A program made the position numbers and the translations under genes. A stretch of 64,000 nt of DNA from Paraflavitalea soli (GTDB lineage Bacteria; Bacteroidota; Bacteroidia; Chitinophagales; Chitinophagaceae), in NCBI RefSeq assembly GCF_003555545.1, contig NZ_CP032157.1, positions 2,546,546-2,610,545 on the forward strand, in the 5' to 3' direction. The notes under the pieces are model-generated. The model was given only the letters and a program-made list of their open reading frames with translations. It made no database searches and was not told the origin of the DNA. This document shows, one piece after another, positions 54,501 through 61,404 of the stretch; within the stretch, counting starts at the first letter, position 1, and each line of letters opens with the position of its first letter.

Positions 54501-56518
54501 GGATCAGCATAGGTAAAGCCTGCCCTTGAGGCCGTATTGCCCGGCGCTGATACCACAACACTGCCAGTAGCACCCAGGCCTACCTGGGCTGTCATGCTAT
54601 CGGCCGTGATAACGGTAAAGGATACAGCTGGCATACCCCCAATGGTAACTCCTGTAACATCCAGGAGCGAAGTTCCTTTTATTTTAAGGATCGTACCCTG
54701 TGTACCTATTGCGGGTGAAAAAGTTGCAATGGCGGGAATAGCCGTATAACCGGACAACTGTGCGATACCGCCTTTAGTTCTGACCTCAACAACACCTGCT
54801 TTTCCTGAAGGTGCAATGACAGTTATAATAGTAGATGAAACGACTGTATAGGTAGCTTGTATACCTCCAATGGTAACGCTTTCAACTGCCAGAAAGTTGG
54901 AACCTGTAATCGTGATCACAGTACCGGCTGTGGCAGCAACCGGTGCAAAAGATGTTATTGCGGGAGGTGGCAAATAAGTAAATCCCGGCAAGGAGGCTAT
55001 GCCTCTAAAGGGAGTAACCACTGCTATATTACCAGAGCTTCCGGTTCCCACAACAGCAGTAATGGTGTTATCGTCAACAACGGTAAATGAGCTGGCCGGT
55101 GTTCCTCCAAAAGATACGGCAGTGGCCCCGGTAAAATGCGCACCATTGATGGTTACAATGGTTGCCGGTTTGGCTGCCGGCGGTGTAAAGGAGGAAATGT
55201 AGGCGGGTTCATTATAGTCCTGGTACTGTATGGCGGTATCTGTATTAATTCCATTAGAAGCTACCAGCATAATGGTATCGCGCAAGGGATATGCTGACCG
55301 GATATATGATGCGTGATAAGTATTTGTTATCAGGGTATCATTCTTAAACCATTTAAAACTATAGCTGGTTTTGGAATGGTTGGTCAGGTTGACCGTTCCT
55401 GTGGTATACAGACCCGTCGTGTCTTTACTGAAGAATGCTTTGGGCAAGGGGGTGCCGCCGCCATTGGTGGAAAGCTCCAAAAAGCCATGTCCGCCACCGG
55501 CCCACAACTGGTTACTATTGTAACAGAAAAGATCATCCAGTCCAAACTGATCATAAGAAAAATTGTTATCCCTTGGCAAAGGCTCCCAGATCTTTCCTGC
55601 GTCGGTAGTTTTATACACAGTATAGGAAGTACCCAGGGAGTAGCCTGTTTGGTTGTCAGTAAAAATAAACTTTGGACTGAAAAAAAGAACGGCTGGATCG
55701 TTTTGCTTTGTCCAGGAAGCACCTCCGTTCACAGTCTGGTAGAATCCCTCCTTTGTACTTAACCACCCTGTGGTGGCTGTTAAAAAGTAAGCGCTGTATA
55801 AACTACCTGTTGGCAGGGTAACAGGCTGCCAGCTGGCGCCTCCATTGGTAGTCTTATACATATTGTTGGTGCCGTCACCGCCGATAGAAGTGGCACTAAA
55901 AATAAAAACATTGTTAGCGTCTATGGCCTGTACGTGATCCAGATCGCCGCCGGATGTTTGATTGTAAACAACTGACCAGGATTGACCACTATTCACCGTT
56001 TTCGTGACATGTTTTCGATCAATAGCGTATCCTACAGTACCGTTTTGCGGGAAGCTCATTGCTTCTATACCTGAGCCTATATTATTGGCATCTATAGGAC
56101 GAAAATAAGCCACCCGAAAAGTGTTTCCACCATCAGTTGAACGAAATATGATTGCATCCCCAACCCTTTGGCCATACATAAGGATGGTTTGCTGATCAAG
56201 TGCCTGCATCCCATTGTTTACATATCCCAATAAACCGATGAGGGGGGATCCGGTGAAATCTATATTTCCGTTGGTAAGGTATTTCCGGGTAAAGCTGCGT
56301 CCGGAATCGGTTGTATATCCAATCCAGTCGTGAAAAGCTACATATCCTGCGGATGGAGAATAAAAACTAATGCTCTTTATGGGGTTATGCTCTGGGGAAT
56401 CATCCAGGTACACCTGCCGCATCTGAGCATCGGCAACGGCTGTAATAAATTGGATAGCAAGGAATAATACACAAAAAAAGGGTACTCTTCCGCGAAAGAG
56501 TATGGATTTAGGGGGCAT
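48560..56518 (-). CDS. Giant T9SS-secreted multidomain surface protein
   Basis: A 2652-residue protein with a signal peptide (about 1-31). The domains in order are BNR/Ycf48-like repeats with TTNGGASW motifs (about 35-370), a PKD/Ig-like part (about 385-435), four IPT/TIG domains (440-755), FG-GAP/VCBS repeats with DLDGDGK Ca-binding loops (755-1125), two more TIG domains (1128-1290), a second FG-GAP block (1300-1640), and Ig-like repeats of 90 residues (about 1740-2500) with ATPVNGGSxPxYQWQVNGVNAGQN. A C-terminal type IX sorting domain (about 2577-2652) starts with APNPVQSMLHI and ends QIKFMKQ. It is probably a large adhesin exported by the type IX system and anchored or released at the surface. 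The function is inferred from domain types only. Confidence 0.93.
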   Translation of the reverse strand: MPPKSILFRGRVPFFCVLFLAIQFITAVADAQMRQVYLDDSPEHNPIKSISFYSPSAGYVAFHDWIGYTTDSGRSFTRKYLTNGNIDFTGSPLIGLLGYVNNGMQALDQQTILMYGQRVGDAIIFRSTDGGNTFRVAYFRPIDANNIGSGIEAMSFPQNGTVGYAIDRKHVTKTVNSGQSWSVVYNQTSGGDLDHVQAIDANNVFIFSATSIGGDGTNNMYKTTNGGASWQPVTLPTGSLYSAYFLTATTGWLSTKEGFYQTVNGGASWTKQNDPAVLFFSPKFIFTDNQTGYSLGTSYTVYKTTDAGKIWEPLPRDNNFSYDQFGLDDLFCYNSNQLWAGGGHGFLELSTNGGGTPLPKAFFSKDTTGLYTTGTVNLTNHSKTSYSFKWFKNDTLITNTYHASYIRSAYPLRDTIMLVASNGINTDTAIQYQDYNEPAYISSFTPPAAKPATIVTINGAHFTGATAVSFGGTPASSFTVVDDNTITAVVGTGSSGNIAVVTPFRGIASLPGFTYLPPPAITSFAPVAATAGTVITITGSNFLAVESVTIGGIQATYTVVSSTIITVIAPSGKAGVVEVRTKGGIAQLSGYTAIPAIATFSPAIGTQGTILKIKGTSLLDVTGVTIGGMPAVSFTVITADSMTAQVGLGATGSVVVSAPGNTASRAGFTYADPPAITSFTPSSGPIGTSVTIIGTNFRPVTGENIVMFGSLRATVTAASSTSLIVTVPAGATAHNITVTTNGLTAFSSRTFQTTFAGGGAITPASFVKTNITTEGPGVWREYYEKAVADIDDDGKEDLLITDGWFGDAKTDVLVNTSTGNTLSFDPFLKAAPLTSSFTLADLDGDGKSEFISAGSAIEIHRNTSTPGAPSLFDNERITFSAGVEARSYHTVAVNDIDKDGKTDVVFACQDVMFVYRNIGDPGRLAFELISLPYGGYDLALADIDLDGRPDIIQYNPATGSITVYKNTSTKGQVGFTPAITLPANTPYTLTTGDVDGDGLPDILAGSQSGSKIEVFRNTSTGNTIAFANAKEYAMPGITYDLTLADLNGDGKPEIAASTDKFHFVTFTNISTTGNIEFEPSVNHFPGTYSFRDFRFRISIGDLNSDGRPDPVIIDKPERARLSIYTNQTIAKPYIREFTPANASKDEVVTIKGRNFTGVTAVNFGGVAAAFTVVNDTTIRATVGTGATGNLAITNQFGTAEMDGFVFGAIPKITSFSPAAGPVGAQVVLTGSGFDPVPTNNIVFFGGVKTNVVSATSTSLTITVPAGAAPDWISVTTNSRTAYAGKHFVVTFPGNQAGFSDTSFVNIQVSMPGALTSLADLDRDGKNDLMSVHYQQGVFVNRNTSTIGTVSLGAPIDLGMVERAITTAAGDLDGDGLIDVVALSATTNTFQAFRNTTTAAITFAAGITFKAVDDLRPGTDIAIGDVDGDGRPDVIFSTSNALRFTVLKNLSTPGKISFADPLEYAYNGFPYGVTCEDVDNDGRAEVMLRASGFYNTGEGVVVFKNTGAPGTIDMTLTPGVGMAGSAITMAYGDLDGDGRTDISLGSTGPATISIGRNVTATENYSFSTKIYMWMQDVSSTKVGVGDLDGDGRPEVVVGSFSWANLGNFIYKNISTPGNITLKEKVKIKPGIDGTKFVDMDGDGALDMISGGGSVELNKMAKDTVVVELCQQADTTLLAGLTAFTYQWQQDNGNGFVNIQDNSNFSGATSDKLRLIDVPASWNNYKYRCLDNNLQTVRVYKLNISNTGVLPSVVIATLHDTLCAGSNITFEATPVNGGGTPTYQWQVNGIAAGQNASTFGTNTLNDGDEVKVVMTSNAACASTPTVVSNIIPVTVRSILDASVTIKASPDIGCSDGKISFIATPVNAGLTPMFQWVVNTSGAGENKSTFSSDEHSLRNGDTVKVLLDLNSSNGCSSVYKVFSNVITIGGSAPGDPKMPVTPSVSITASSTNVCTGGTVTFTATPKDGGITPVYQWQVNGINVGQNSPTFTSSTLTGGDAIKVIMTGNAPCTVEPSVTSNVITLTGGAPVTPSVSITASEALFCAGTAVTYTATPVNGGNTPAYQWQVNGVNVGQNINTFTTTALNDGDKVTVSLITSAACATTPSVISNTITAAVTPNITPVVTVTASATSICPGTKVSFTATTPTSITNPSYFWFVNDMGASANGNTFSSSTLADGDKVYATMFTTQSCVTDMLTKSNIVPVSVGTSLTASVSVAASATSICAGSNVTFTATPVNGGSAPTYQWQVNGVNAGQNANTFTSNSLTSADVVKVIMTSNAGCVSSATATSNSISVTVTTGVTPSVSITASATTICAGSNVTFTATPVNGGSVPNYQWQVNGVNAGQNSNTFTSNSLANADVVKVIMTSNAGCVSSATAASNSIPVTVTTGITPSVSITASATTICAGSNVTFTATSVNGGSAPTYQWQVNGVNAGQNSSTFTTSSLTNGSIVRVILTPNASCAPGASVTSNAITVTVYASVTPLVVLSGNTTVDQGSSTMIIAATPNGGSTPAYQWQDSTATHGWQNIPGATGYSLIYTPAETGDMLKVRYSGNFPCTGTLTVFSTPVSFVVNGLTGGRIAPNPVQSMLHIDQLQLSDNWETVEIASVSSGNKFIVRSVLNQTSVNIPVGQLSKGMYVAVLRSKSGANRQIKFMKQ
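49041..51250 (-). repeat. Tandem 270-base DNA repeats inside the giant gene
   Basis: The landmark CCGGCACAGA or a close variant recurs at 49311, 49581, 49851, 50121, 50391, 50661, 50961 and 51231, at 270-base steps with one step of 300. Units starting near 49311, 49581 and 49851 are nearly identical, while others have diverged. Each unit encodes one 90-residue Ig-like domain. The similarity suggests recent duplication or gene conversion. Confidence 0.9.
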
Positions 56519-56614
56519 AAACAGGGAGTTTCGGGGTCCAAAAATAGCCGATCGCCTGTGATTGCAGAAATATTAAATATCCCTATCCGTTACCCTTCGC
56601 GGAAAAGTGGTTTC

Positions 56615-57295
56615 CTACCCCTTAGTTTTTTTAAATACCAGGTCCAGGCGAATGGGTACCAGGTCGGAAATAGCATCGTCCTTGAGATTGAGGAATATAT
56701 TGCCCGACTTATAATTGACGCCCCATTTGGTACGGTCGATGATCATAGAGGCACGGGCCCTGATAAGTTCTCCGGTGGCCTGGAGGGTAGCCGGGAAGGT
56801 GATCTCGCGGACAATATTCTTAAGGTTGAGCTGACCGGTGATGGTAAAGCTGCTGTCGTTGGCGCCGGGCGTTGCTTTCAGCATCGTAAAATAAGCTTTG
56901 GGAAATCTTGGCACATCAAAGAAGTCGGGATCTTTTAAATGCTTTACCAGGCCATCTTCCGCTCCTCTGTTGTCCGGGTCGGTAGACAGGATGGTATTCA
57001 TGTCGATCACAAAATAGCCACCCACCCATTTGCCACCGGCATCGGCTGCGAGGTTGCCCGATACAGGCCTCAAGGTACCTGCATGCCCACCTCCGGTAAC
57101 AGTGTTGCCTTTCCAATATATAAAGCTTTCTTTTGGCTGCAGCTCATAACCTGTTGCCGCAGCAATGGGTTCAGGAGCTGCCACGGCTGCTGTAACCAGT
57201 TTGGCGGGGATGGCTTTTTCTGTCTCCCGGCAGGCGGTGAAATGATAAATACCGAACAGGCATAAGGCTGATAAAAGGAACTGTTGTGTACGCAT
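56615..57295 (-). CDS. YceI-family lipoprotein
   Basis: A 226-residue lipoprotein (lipobox FTAC, Cys about 22). The mature part is a YceI lipocalin-like barrel: SFIYWKGNTVTGGGHAGTLRPVSG, DPDFFDVPRFPKAYFTML, FTITGQLNLKNIVREITFPA and RTKWGVNYKSGNIF. YceI proteins bind isoprenoid or other lipids in the periplasm. It is divergent from the membrane regulator gene at 57456, which may control it. The distance between starts is 160 bases. Confidence 0.93.
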   Translation of the reverse strand: MRTQQFLLSALCLFGIYHFTACRETEKAIPAKLVTAAVAAPEPIAAATGYELQPKESFIYWKGNTVTGGGHAGTLRPVSGNLAADAGGKWVGGYFVIDMNTILSTDPDNRGAEDGLVKHLKDPDFFDVPRFPKAYFTMLKATPGANDSSFTITGQLNLKNIVREITFPATLQATGELIRARASMIIDRTKWGVNYKSGNIFLNLKDDAISDLVPIRLDLVFKKTKG

Positions 57296-57455
57296 AGTGC
57301 ATTAAGTTTTAGGTGCAGACCAGGCGGAGGGCCTGTACTGCAAACCTAGCGGCACACCTGTGCAGGAGTGGTAAAAGGGTAGTAAATTCTATGTAAACGA
57401 CTGTAAAATCTGTGCAAAGCCGGATCCTGGCGGCGTAAATACGCTATTTTTACGT

Positions 57456-58403
57456 ATGCGATGGAAGACCCTGCTGGCTATGGCTGTAGCCCTTGTGCTG
57501 ATCATTTCCTGGACCGCTACGCGGGAGGGGAAATCAATACCGGCTTATGACAAAGCGAATGAAATGATCATGATGCGGAATATCGGGCACCAGCTGCTCC
57601 TGCATGTGGGCGACTCCACTTCCCGCGTACTGCCTGTTCAACAGACCGGGGAACATGAATACGTATTGCGTTTTGCCAGCCCCTTCACTTTTGTTCCCGA
57701 TTCGCTGGTAAAAGCCATCGACCGGGTGGTCAAAAAACACCGGCTCCCTCCTACCTACCTGGTGGAAGTGATCACCTGCCTCAACGATGATGTGGTATTT
57801 GGCTACTCTATTTTCAAGGATAGCACCAATAATATTGTGCCCTGTAGAGGCAGAGCCCAGGTAATGGGTTGCTATAAGATCAAACTGCAATTCCCTGCTA
57901 CAGCTGAGGCCGCTGTCCCTGATTACTTCCTACCCGGCAGCCTGGCAGCCATCTGCTTATCCTTGCTGGTAAGATTCCTGTATAAAAAAAGGAACAACAC
58001 CCATAGCGGAGGCGCGTCCATTGCATTCGCAACAGCGCCCGCCCCTGCAACGGCTACTACCGATCCCGATCCGGAACCAACGCTGGAAGTACCGGCTAAT
58101 TTTATCCCACTGGGGCGCTACCGCTTTTATACAGGCAGGCAACAACTGCAATTTGACCAGGAGACGATACCGCTTACAGCCAAAGAATCGAAGTTGCTAC
58201 AGGTTTTTGCCGCCAGTCCTAATGTAGTGATCGACCGCGACAGGTTGTTGAAAGAAGTGTGGGAAGATGAAGGGGTCATTACGGGACGCAGCCTAGACAT
58301 GTTTGTGTCGAAGCTACGCAAGCGATTGCAATTGGATGCCGGTATCAGCATCATTAATGTACATGGCAAGGGATACAAACTGGCCATTGATGATTCAAAA
58401 TAA
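57456..58403 (+). CDS. Membrane-bound one-component winged-helix regulator
   Basis: A 315-residue protein with two hydrophobic helices (about 5-22 and 153-170) enclosing a periplasmic sensor region, followed by a Pro/Ala-rich linker and a C-terminal OmpR/PhoB-type winged helix (about 215-312) with LTAKESKLLQVFAASPNVVIDRDRLLKEVW and GRSLDMFVSKLRKRL. This is the reverse order of CadC/ToxR, in which the DNA-binding domain is N-terminal. The periplasmic part has Cys residues (VITCLND, VPCRGRAQVMGC) that might sense redox or metal state. The target is unknown, with the divergent yceI-like gene as a candidate. Confidence 0.88.
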   Translation: MRWKTLLAMAVALVLIISWTATREGKSIPAYDKANEMIMMRNIGHQLLLHVGDSTSRVLPVQQTGEHEYVLRFASPFTFVPDSLVKAIDRVVKKHRLPPTYLVEVITCLNDDVVFGYSIFKDSTNNIVPCRGRAQVMGCYKIKLQFPATAEAAVPDYFLPGSLAAICLSLLVRFLYKKRNNTHSGGASIAFATAPAPATATTDPDPEPTLEVPANFIPLGRYRFYTGRQQLQFDQETIPLTAKESKLLQVFAASPNVVIDRDRLLKEVWEDEGVITGRSLDMFVSKLRKRLQLDAGISIINVHGKGYKLAIDDSK

Positions 58404-58435
58404 AAAACCCTTCCCGATGGTTAGTCAGGGAAGGG
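58402..58435 (-). terminator. Hairpin terminator between convergent genes
   Basis: The arms CCCTTCCC and GGGAAGGG (58408-58435) are followed on the minus strand by a TTTTTT tract (58407-58402). It can end the minus-strand transcript of the GNAT gene; on the + strand it lies right after the regulator stop codon. Confidence 0.7.
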
Positions 58436-58500
58436 ATGTAAGGATAGAATAAGGCTCAAGGCTAACAGAAAAGAAGGTTTAATATCTTGAGTCGGAAAGT

Positions 58501-58580
58501 CCGTCCCGATAGCTATCGGGACGGAAGACCGAAAGAAAAACTTTTTAGGCGGCTTCGACAAGCTCAGCCCCGCTAAGGCG
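58501..58580. repeat. Cluster of intergenic palindromes, REP-like copy 2
   Basis: A perfect 11-base hairpin (CCGTCCCGATA, loop GC, TATCGGGACGG; 58501-58524) is followed by the 15-base core CTTCGACAAGCTCAG (58553-58567), shared with 44179-44193, and by a small CCCCGC/GCGGGG hairpin. Such mosaics are typical of Bacteroidota intergenic repeats. Confidence 0.65.
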
Positions 58581-58601
58581 GGGTAAACTCTGGCAATTAG
58601 A

Positions 58602-59300
58602 TCAGCCGGTCACTGTAGGCACATGGTCGTGCCGGTATATATTTATTTTACCCGGATAATCTCTCACTGTTTTATTCAGCACAAACCCGGCTTCCTGCAG
58701 GAGGTGATTGGACCTTCTGTCGGTAGCTGCTGCTTTACAAAATACCCGTTTGATGCCCGGAAAGGAAAAGAAACTATACAGGCAACTATTGAGTGCACTG
58801 GCAAAGTAACTCATAGGTGCATCAAAGTGGGGCGAAAACAAAAAGTGAATGCAATAGTCGCCCGATTGAATATCTTCTTTAAGGCTTATTTCATCCTGGT
58901 CGGCCCGTATGATATCAATTTGCAAAATGGGTGTACCATCTACTTCTGCCAGCAATGACTGACTGTAATCGGCAGTGAGGAGATCATGGTATGCTTCGAG
59001 CAATTGCTGCACAGGCGAAAAAGGATTTTTGCCGGGTGCGGTACAATATTCCTGGATCCAGTTATAAATAACCGGCAGGTCGAGTGGTATACAAAAAGGC
59101 CTTAAAGCGAATACGCGGTGGTCACCCGGCAGCCGCCCATAAAAGAAGGGCGTGTACCGGATACCCGGATCGAGGGGACTGCACAATAGTTTCTCAGTAA
59201 ATGGACGCATAGCAATAAGGTTCACATCACGATATAGGAACTGCTCAACAAGGCGGCGAACTCCGTCATGTGTAAGCATTAACTGTCTGGTGTTGTCCAT
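58602..59300 (-). CDS. GNAT-family acetyltransferase, siderophore-type (Acetyltransf_8-like)
   Basis: A 232-residue soluble protein. The middle segment SLLAEVDGTPILQIDIIRADQDEISLKEDIQSGDYCIHFLF resembles the core of acetyltransferase-8 proteins that act in siderophore synthesis (AlcB/MbtK-like), and FFSFPGIKRVFCKAAATDRRSNHLLQEAGFVLNKTV fits the C-terminal GNAT strands. The N-terminal 80 residues are not recognised. The catalytic detail and substrate are unknown, and no siderophore synthetase lies nearby. Confidence 0.65.
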   Translation of the reverse strand: MDNTRQLMLTHDGVRRLVEQFLYRDVNLIAMRPFTEKLLCSPLDPGIRYTPFFYGRLPGDHRVFALRPFCIPLDLPVIYNWIQEYCTAPGKNPFSPVQQLLEAYHDLLTADYSQSLLAEVDGTPILQIDIIRADQDEISLKEDIQSGDYCIHFLFSPHFDAPMSYFASALNSCLYSFFSFPGIKRVFCKAAATDRRSNHLLQEAGFVLNKTVRDYPGKINIYRHDHVPTVTG

Positions 59301-59552
59301 GGTAGCAATATTGAACTGAATTAGTCAAGTATGCTATCAAAGGGTCGGTCATTAGGATGTAGAGTGTTGCTATGGAGAGTCTCCAAATCTAACTTTATAT
59401 ACGAACGTATGAAAAACTATTACCGTAGCGGAACGTTGTTTTTTATTGATTTAGTCACTAATGTTTAAACAACTGTAGGGGAAAACACTTACGAATATAC
59501 GTATGGTGTACCTATACGCTTAAACGATTTGCGCTATACCAGGGAGAGATCG
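59301..59552. other. Gene-free stretch before the orphan FecR-like gene
   Basis: No convincing frame is seen in these 252 AT-rich bases. Two near-palindromic motifs, TATACGAACGTATG (59397-59410) and ACGAATATACGTATGG (near 59491), share the element ACGTATG and may be regulatory sites for the minus-strand GNAT gene. Confidence 0.4.
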
Positions 59553-59831
59553 TTAATTGAGGGGATTACTGGCCGGGGAATTATGTTGTTCTTTGGCAAT
59601 CAGGGTGGCAATCTGTTCCCATGTTTTGTATCTGTTGCCGGCGTAGTCGGCGAGCGCCTGTTTGAGCTGGCCGGACTCGATCAGTTTTTCAAAGAGGGCC
59701 CTATTCTCTCCGGCATCGTTTACCCAGTTGTCGAGTTCGATCTGTTCAATACCTGTGAGCCCATCCCGCATAAATTTGAGGATGAGTTCGGCTTTTCTTT
59801 TGATCATATTGTTCTCCATCGTAGGTTTCAT
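59553..59831 (-). CDS. Orphan FecR-type N-terminal domain protein
   Basis: A 92-residue protein that aligns by eye with the first 75 residues of the FecR protein encoded upstream: KRKAELILKFMRDGLTGIEQIELDNWVNDAGENRALFEKL against KRKADLITRHLKGSLNPMEQQELDDWISESDDNRHLFESL. It ends before the membrane helix and has no FecR domain. FecR uses this cytoplasmic part to bind the sigma factor, so the small protein may be a competing anti-sigma fragment or a decayed duplication. Starts at Met1, Met5 or Met9 are possible. It follows fecR with a 17-base gap. Confidence 0.75.
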   Translation of the reverse strand: MKPTMENNMIKRKAELILKFMRDGLTGIEQIELDNWVNDAGENRALFEKLIESGQLKQALADYAGNRYKTWEQIATLIAKEQHNSPASNPLN

Positions 59832-59848
59832 TGTTGTTAGAACGGGAC

Positions 59849-61090
59849 TTACCGACTGACAATAACTTTATTGCCTATGATGGCAAATTGAACACGACTA
59901 AGCTGCTCGAGGTATCTTAATAACTGTGATAAAGGGGTATTTCTTTCGATAGTGCCGGTAAACAGGTCGCTGATATCATCTTCATAAATAACCTCTATAT
60001 CGTACCACCGCTCCAGCTGTTTCATGACCTGGTCAATATTGGCGTCTTTAAACCTGAATAAGCCTTCTTTCCAGGCAATGGCTTCGGCAGTATGGGCATT
60101 GTTGTATATCGCGAGCTGGCCATTGTTTTCCAACCGGCCCTCCTGGCCGGGTATCAGGGTAAGTTCATTGGCTCCGTGGGTGAGTTGAAGCACGCCCTCC
60201 AGCAAGGTGGCGTGGATATGGGCATCATCGTCATACGCTTTCACATTGAAGCGGGCTCCCAGCGCCCGTATTTCGGCATTTCCTGTATCGAGACTCACGA
60301 CAAAGGGCAGAACGGCGGCGGAGTCTCCGGGGGGCGGCGCAGCATTGCCAGCCAGGGGAGTTGGCAACCTGGTCACTTCAAAATAGGCTTCTCCCTGTAA
60401 TTCCACGCGGCGATCCATGCTTCCAAATACGACGGGATAGCGCAGGGTGGATCCAGCGTTCAACCAAACCCTGCTCCCATCGGGCAATATCACTTTATAT
60501 TGCCCTTTCCGGGGTACGCGGATGGTATTGTAATAGAGACTGTCTCCGGCATACGTGGAATAATAGGAAAGCCATCCGTTCTCTTTGAACACACGGGTAC
60601 GTCCGTTGGCATCGGTAGCGAGTACACCGTTGATGGTATCTACCAGGATAATAACAGACCTATCATCAAGTGTCAGTTTGGCTTGTTCGCAACCTGGCCA
60701 TACCTCATTGCTGAATCGCCTGGGCAGGGCCATGGCCATGTTGCGGGATGTATTATTCATATGTTGCCAGCATATCCAGGCACCTGCCAGCAGGATCACT
60801 GCTATACCGGCGCCGATTATCCGGCGGCGCCAGCGGAACCACCATCCAGACTGCTGGATGTTATTGATGGCTATGGATGCCTGTATCTTATTCAGTATCT
60901 TCTTTCTCTTTTCATCATACCTGTTCAAGGCGCTGCGCAGGTGTTCGGGATTTGTAAGGGATTCAAATAAGTGGCGGTTATCATCGGATTCGCTGATCCA
61001 GTCATCCAGTTCCTGCTGTTCCATTGGATTCAGGGAACCCTTCAGGTGTCTGGTGATGAGATCGGCCTTTCGTTTTGCAATGTTGTCCAT
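59849..61090 (-). CDS. FecR-family anti-sigma factor
   Basis: A 413-residue membrane protein. It has a cytoplasmic N-terminal domain (about 1-75), one membrane helix (about 88-108, IIGAGIAVILLAGAWICW), a periplasmic FecR domain (about 165-280) with LPDGSRVWLNAGSTLRYP and RRVELQGEAYFEVTR, and a C-terminal STN-like DUF4974 domain (about 335-410) with FRFKDANIDQVMKQLERWYDIEVIY. It receives a signal from an outer membrane transducer and controls the ECF sigma factor encoded upstream. No SusC gene lies directly behind it, which is unusual. Confidence 0.93.
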   Translation of the reverse strand: MDNIAKRKADLITRHLKGSLNPMEQQELDDWISESDDNRHLFESLTNPEHLRSALNRYDEKRKKILNKIQASIAINNIQQSGWWFRWRRRIIGAGIAVILLAGAWICWQHMNNTSRNMAMALPRRFSNEVWPGCEQAKLTLDDRSVIILVDTINGVLATDANGRTRVFKENGWLSYYSTYAGDSLYYNTIRVPRKGQYKVILPDGSRVWLNAGSTLRYPVVFGSMDRRVELQGEAYFEVTRLPTPLAGNAAPPPGDSAAVLPFVVSLDTGNAEIRALGARFNVKAYDDDAHIHATLLEGVLQLTHGANELTLIPGQEGRLENNGQLAIYNNAHTAEAIAWKEGLFRFKDANIDQVMKQLERWYDIEVIYEDDISDLFTGTIERNTPLSQLLRYLEQLSRVQFAIIGNKVIVSR

Positions 61091-61404
61091 GGGAAGAGGT
61101 TTTGTCCGGTGCTGATAGTATGTTACTTACAACGAAGAAAATTGGCCTGGATACCAACGCTGCAAAGTATTTTATTTGAATAAAAAATCCCGGCCTAAAC
61201 GGGAAAGGCCGGGATAAGAGAGCCAGACTTGTTTATAGTCCGGATGAGATGTACTGTTCACACATAATAAAATGCATTGATACAGTATAGAAAAAAAATG
61301 AGCGGTAATCACCCAGGGGCCGCCAGACATTGAAGCTTCGGGGGATCGAAGTATAACGAATGAGGTGGGTCAGTGTACCATAGGTAATGACAAAAAAGTT
61401 ATGA
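61091..61404. other. Gene-free stretch between sigma factor and fecR
   Basis: No convincing frame is present in 314 bases. It contains a terminator-like hairpin for the minus strand (61182-61214) and a TGA-N6-TCA match at 61362-61373 that is probably a chance hit. Confidence 0.5.
61182..61214 (-). terminator. Terminator between the ECF sigma gene and fecR
   Basis: On the minus strand the arms TCCCGGCCT and AGGCCGGGA (61188-61214) are followed by a T tract (61187-61182). It lies about 190 bases after the sigma stop and 92 bases before the fecR start, so the two genes may be transcribed separately. Confidence 0.8.

Noticed and set aside
48665-55762. Many open frames on the plus strand opposite the giant gene
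   Set aside because: They are antisense shadows of the repeat-rich giant gene, with the same periodicity and no own signals.
61362-61373. TGAGGTGGGTCA, a TGA-N6-TCA match outside the stress island
   Set aside because: It is one isolated hit in about 2 kb of control DNA, as expected by chance, and lacks the T/C at the fourth base and a gene at the usual distance.
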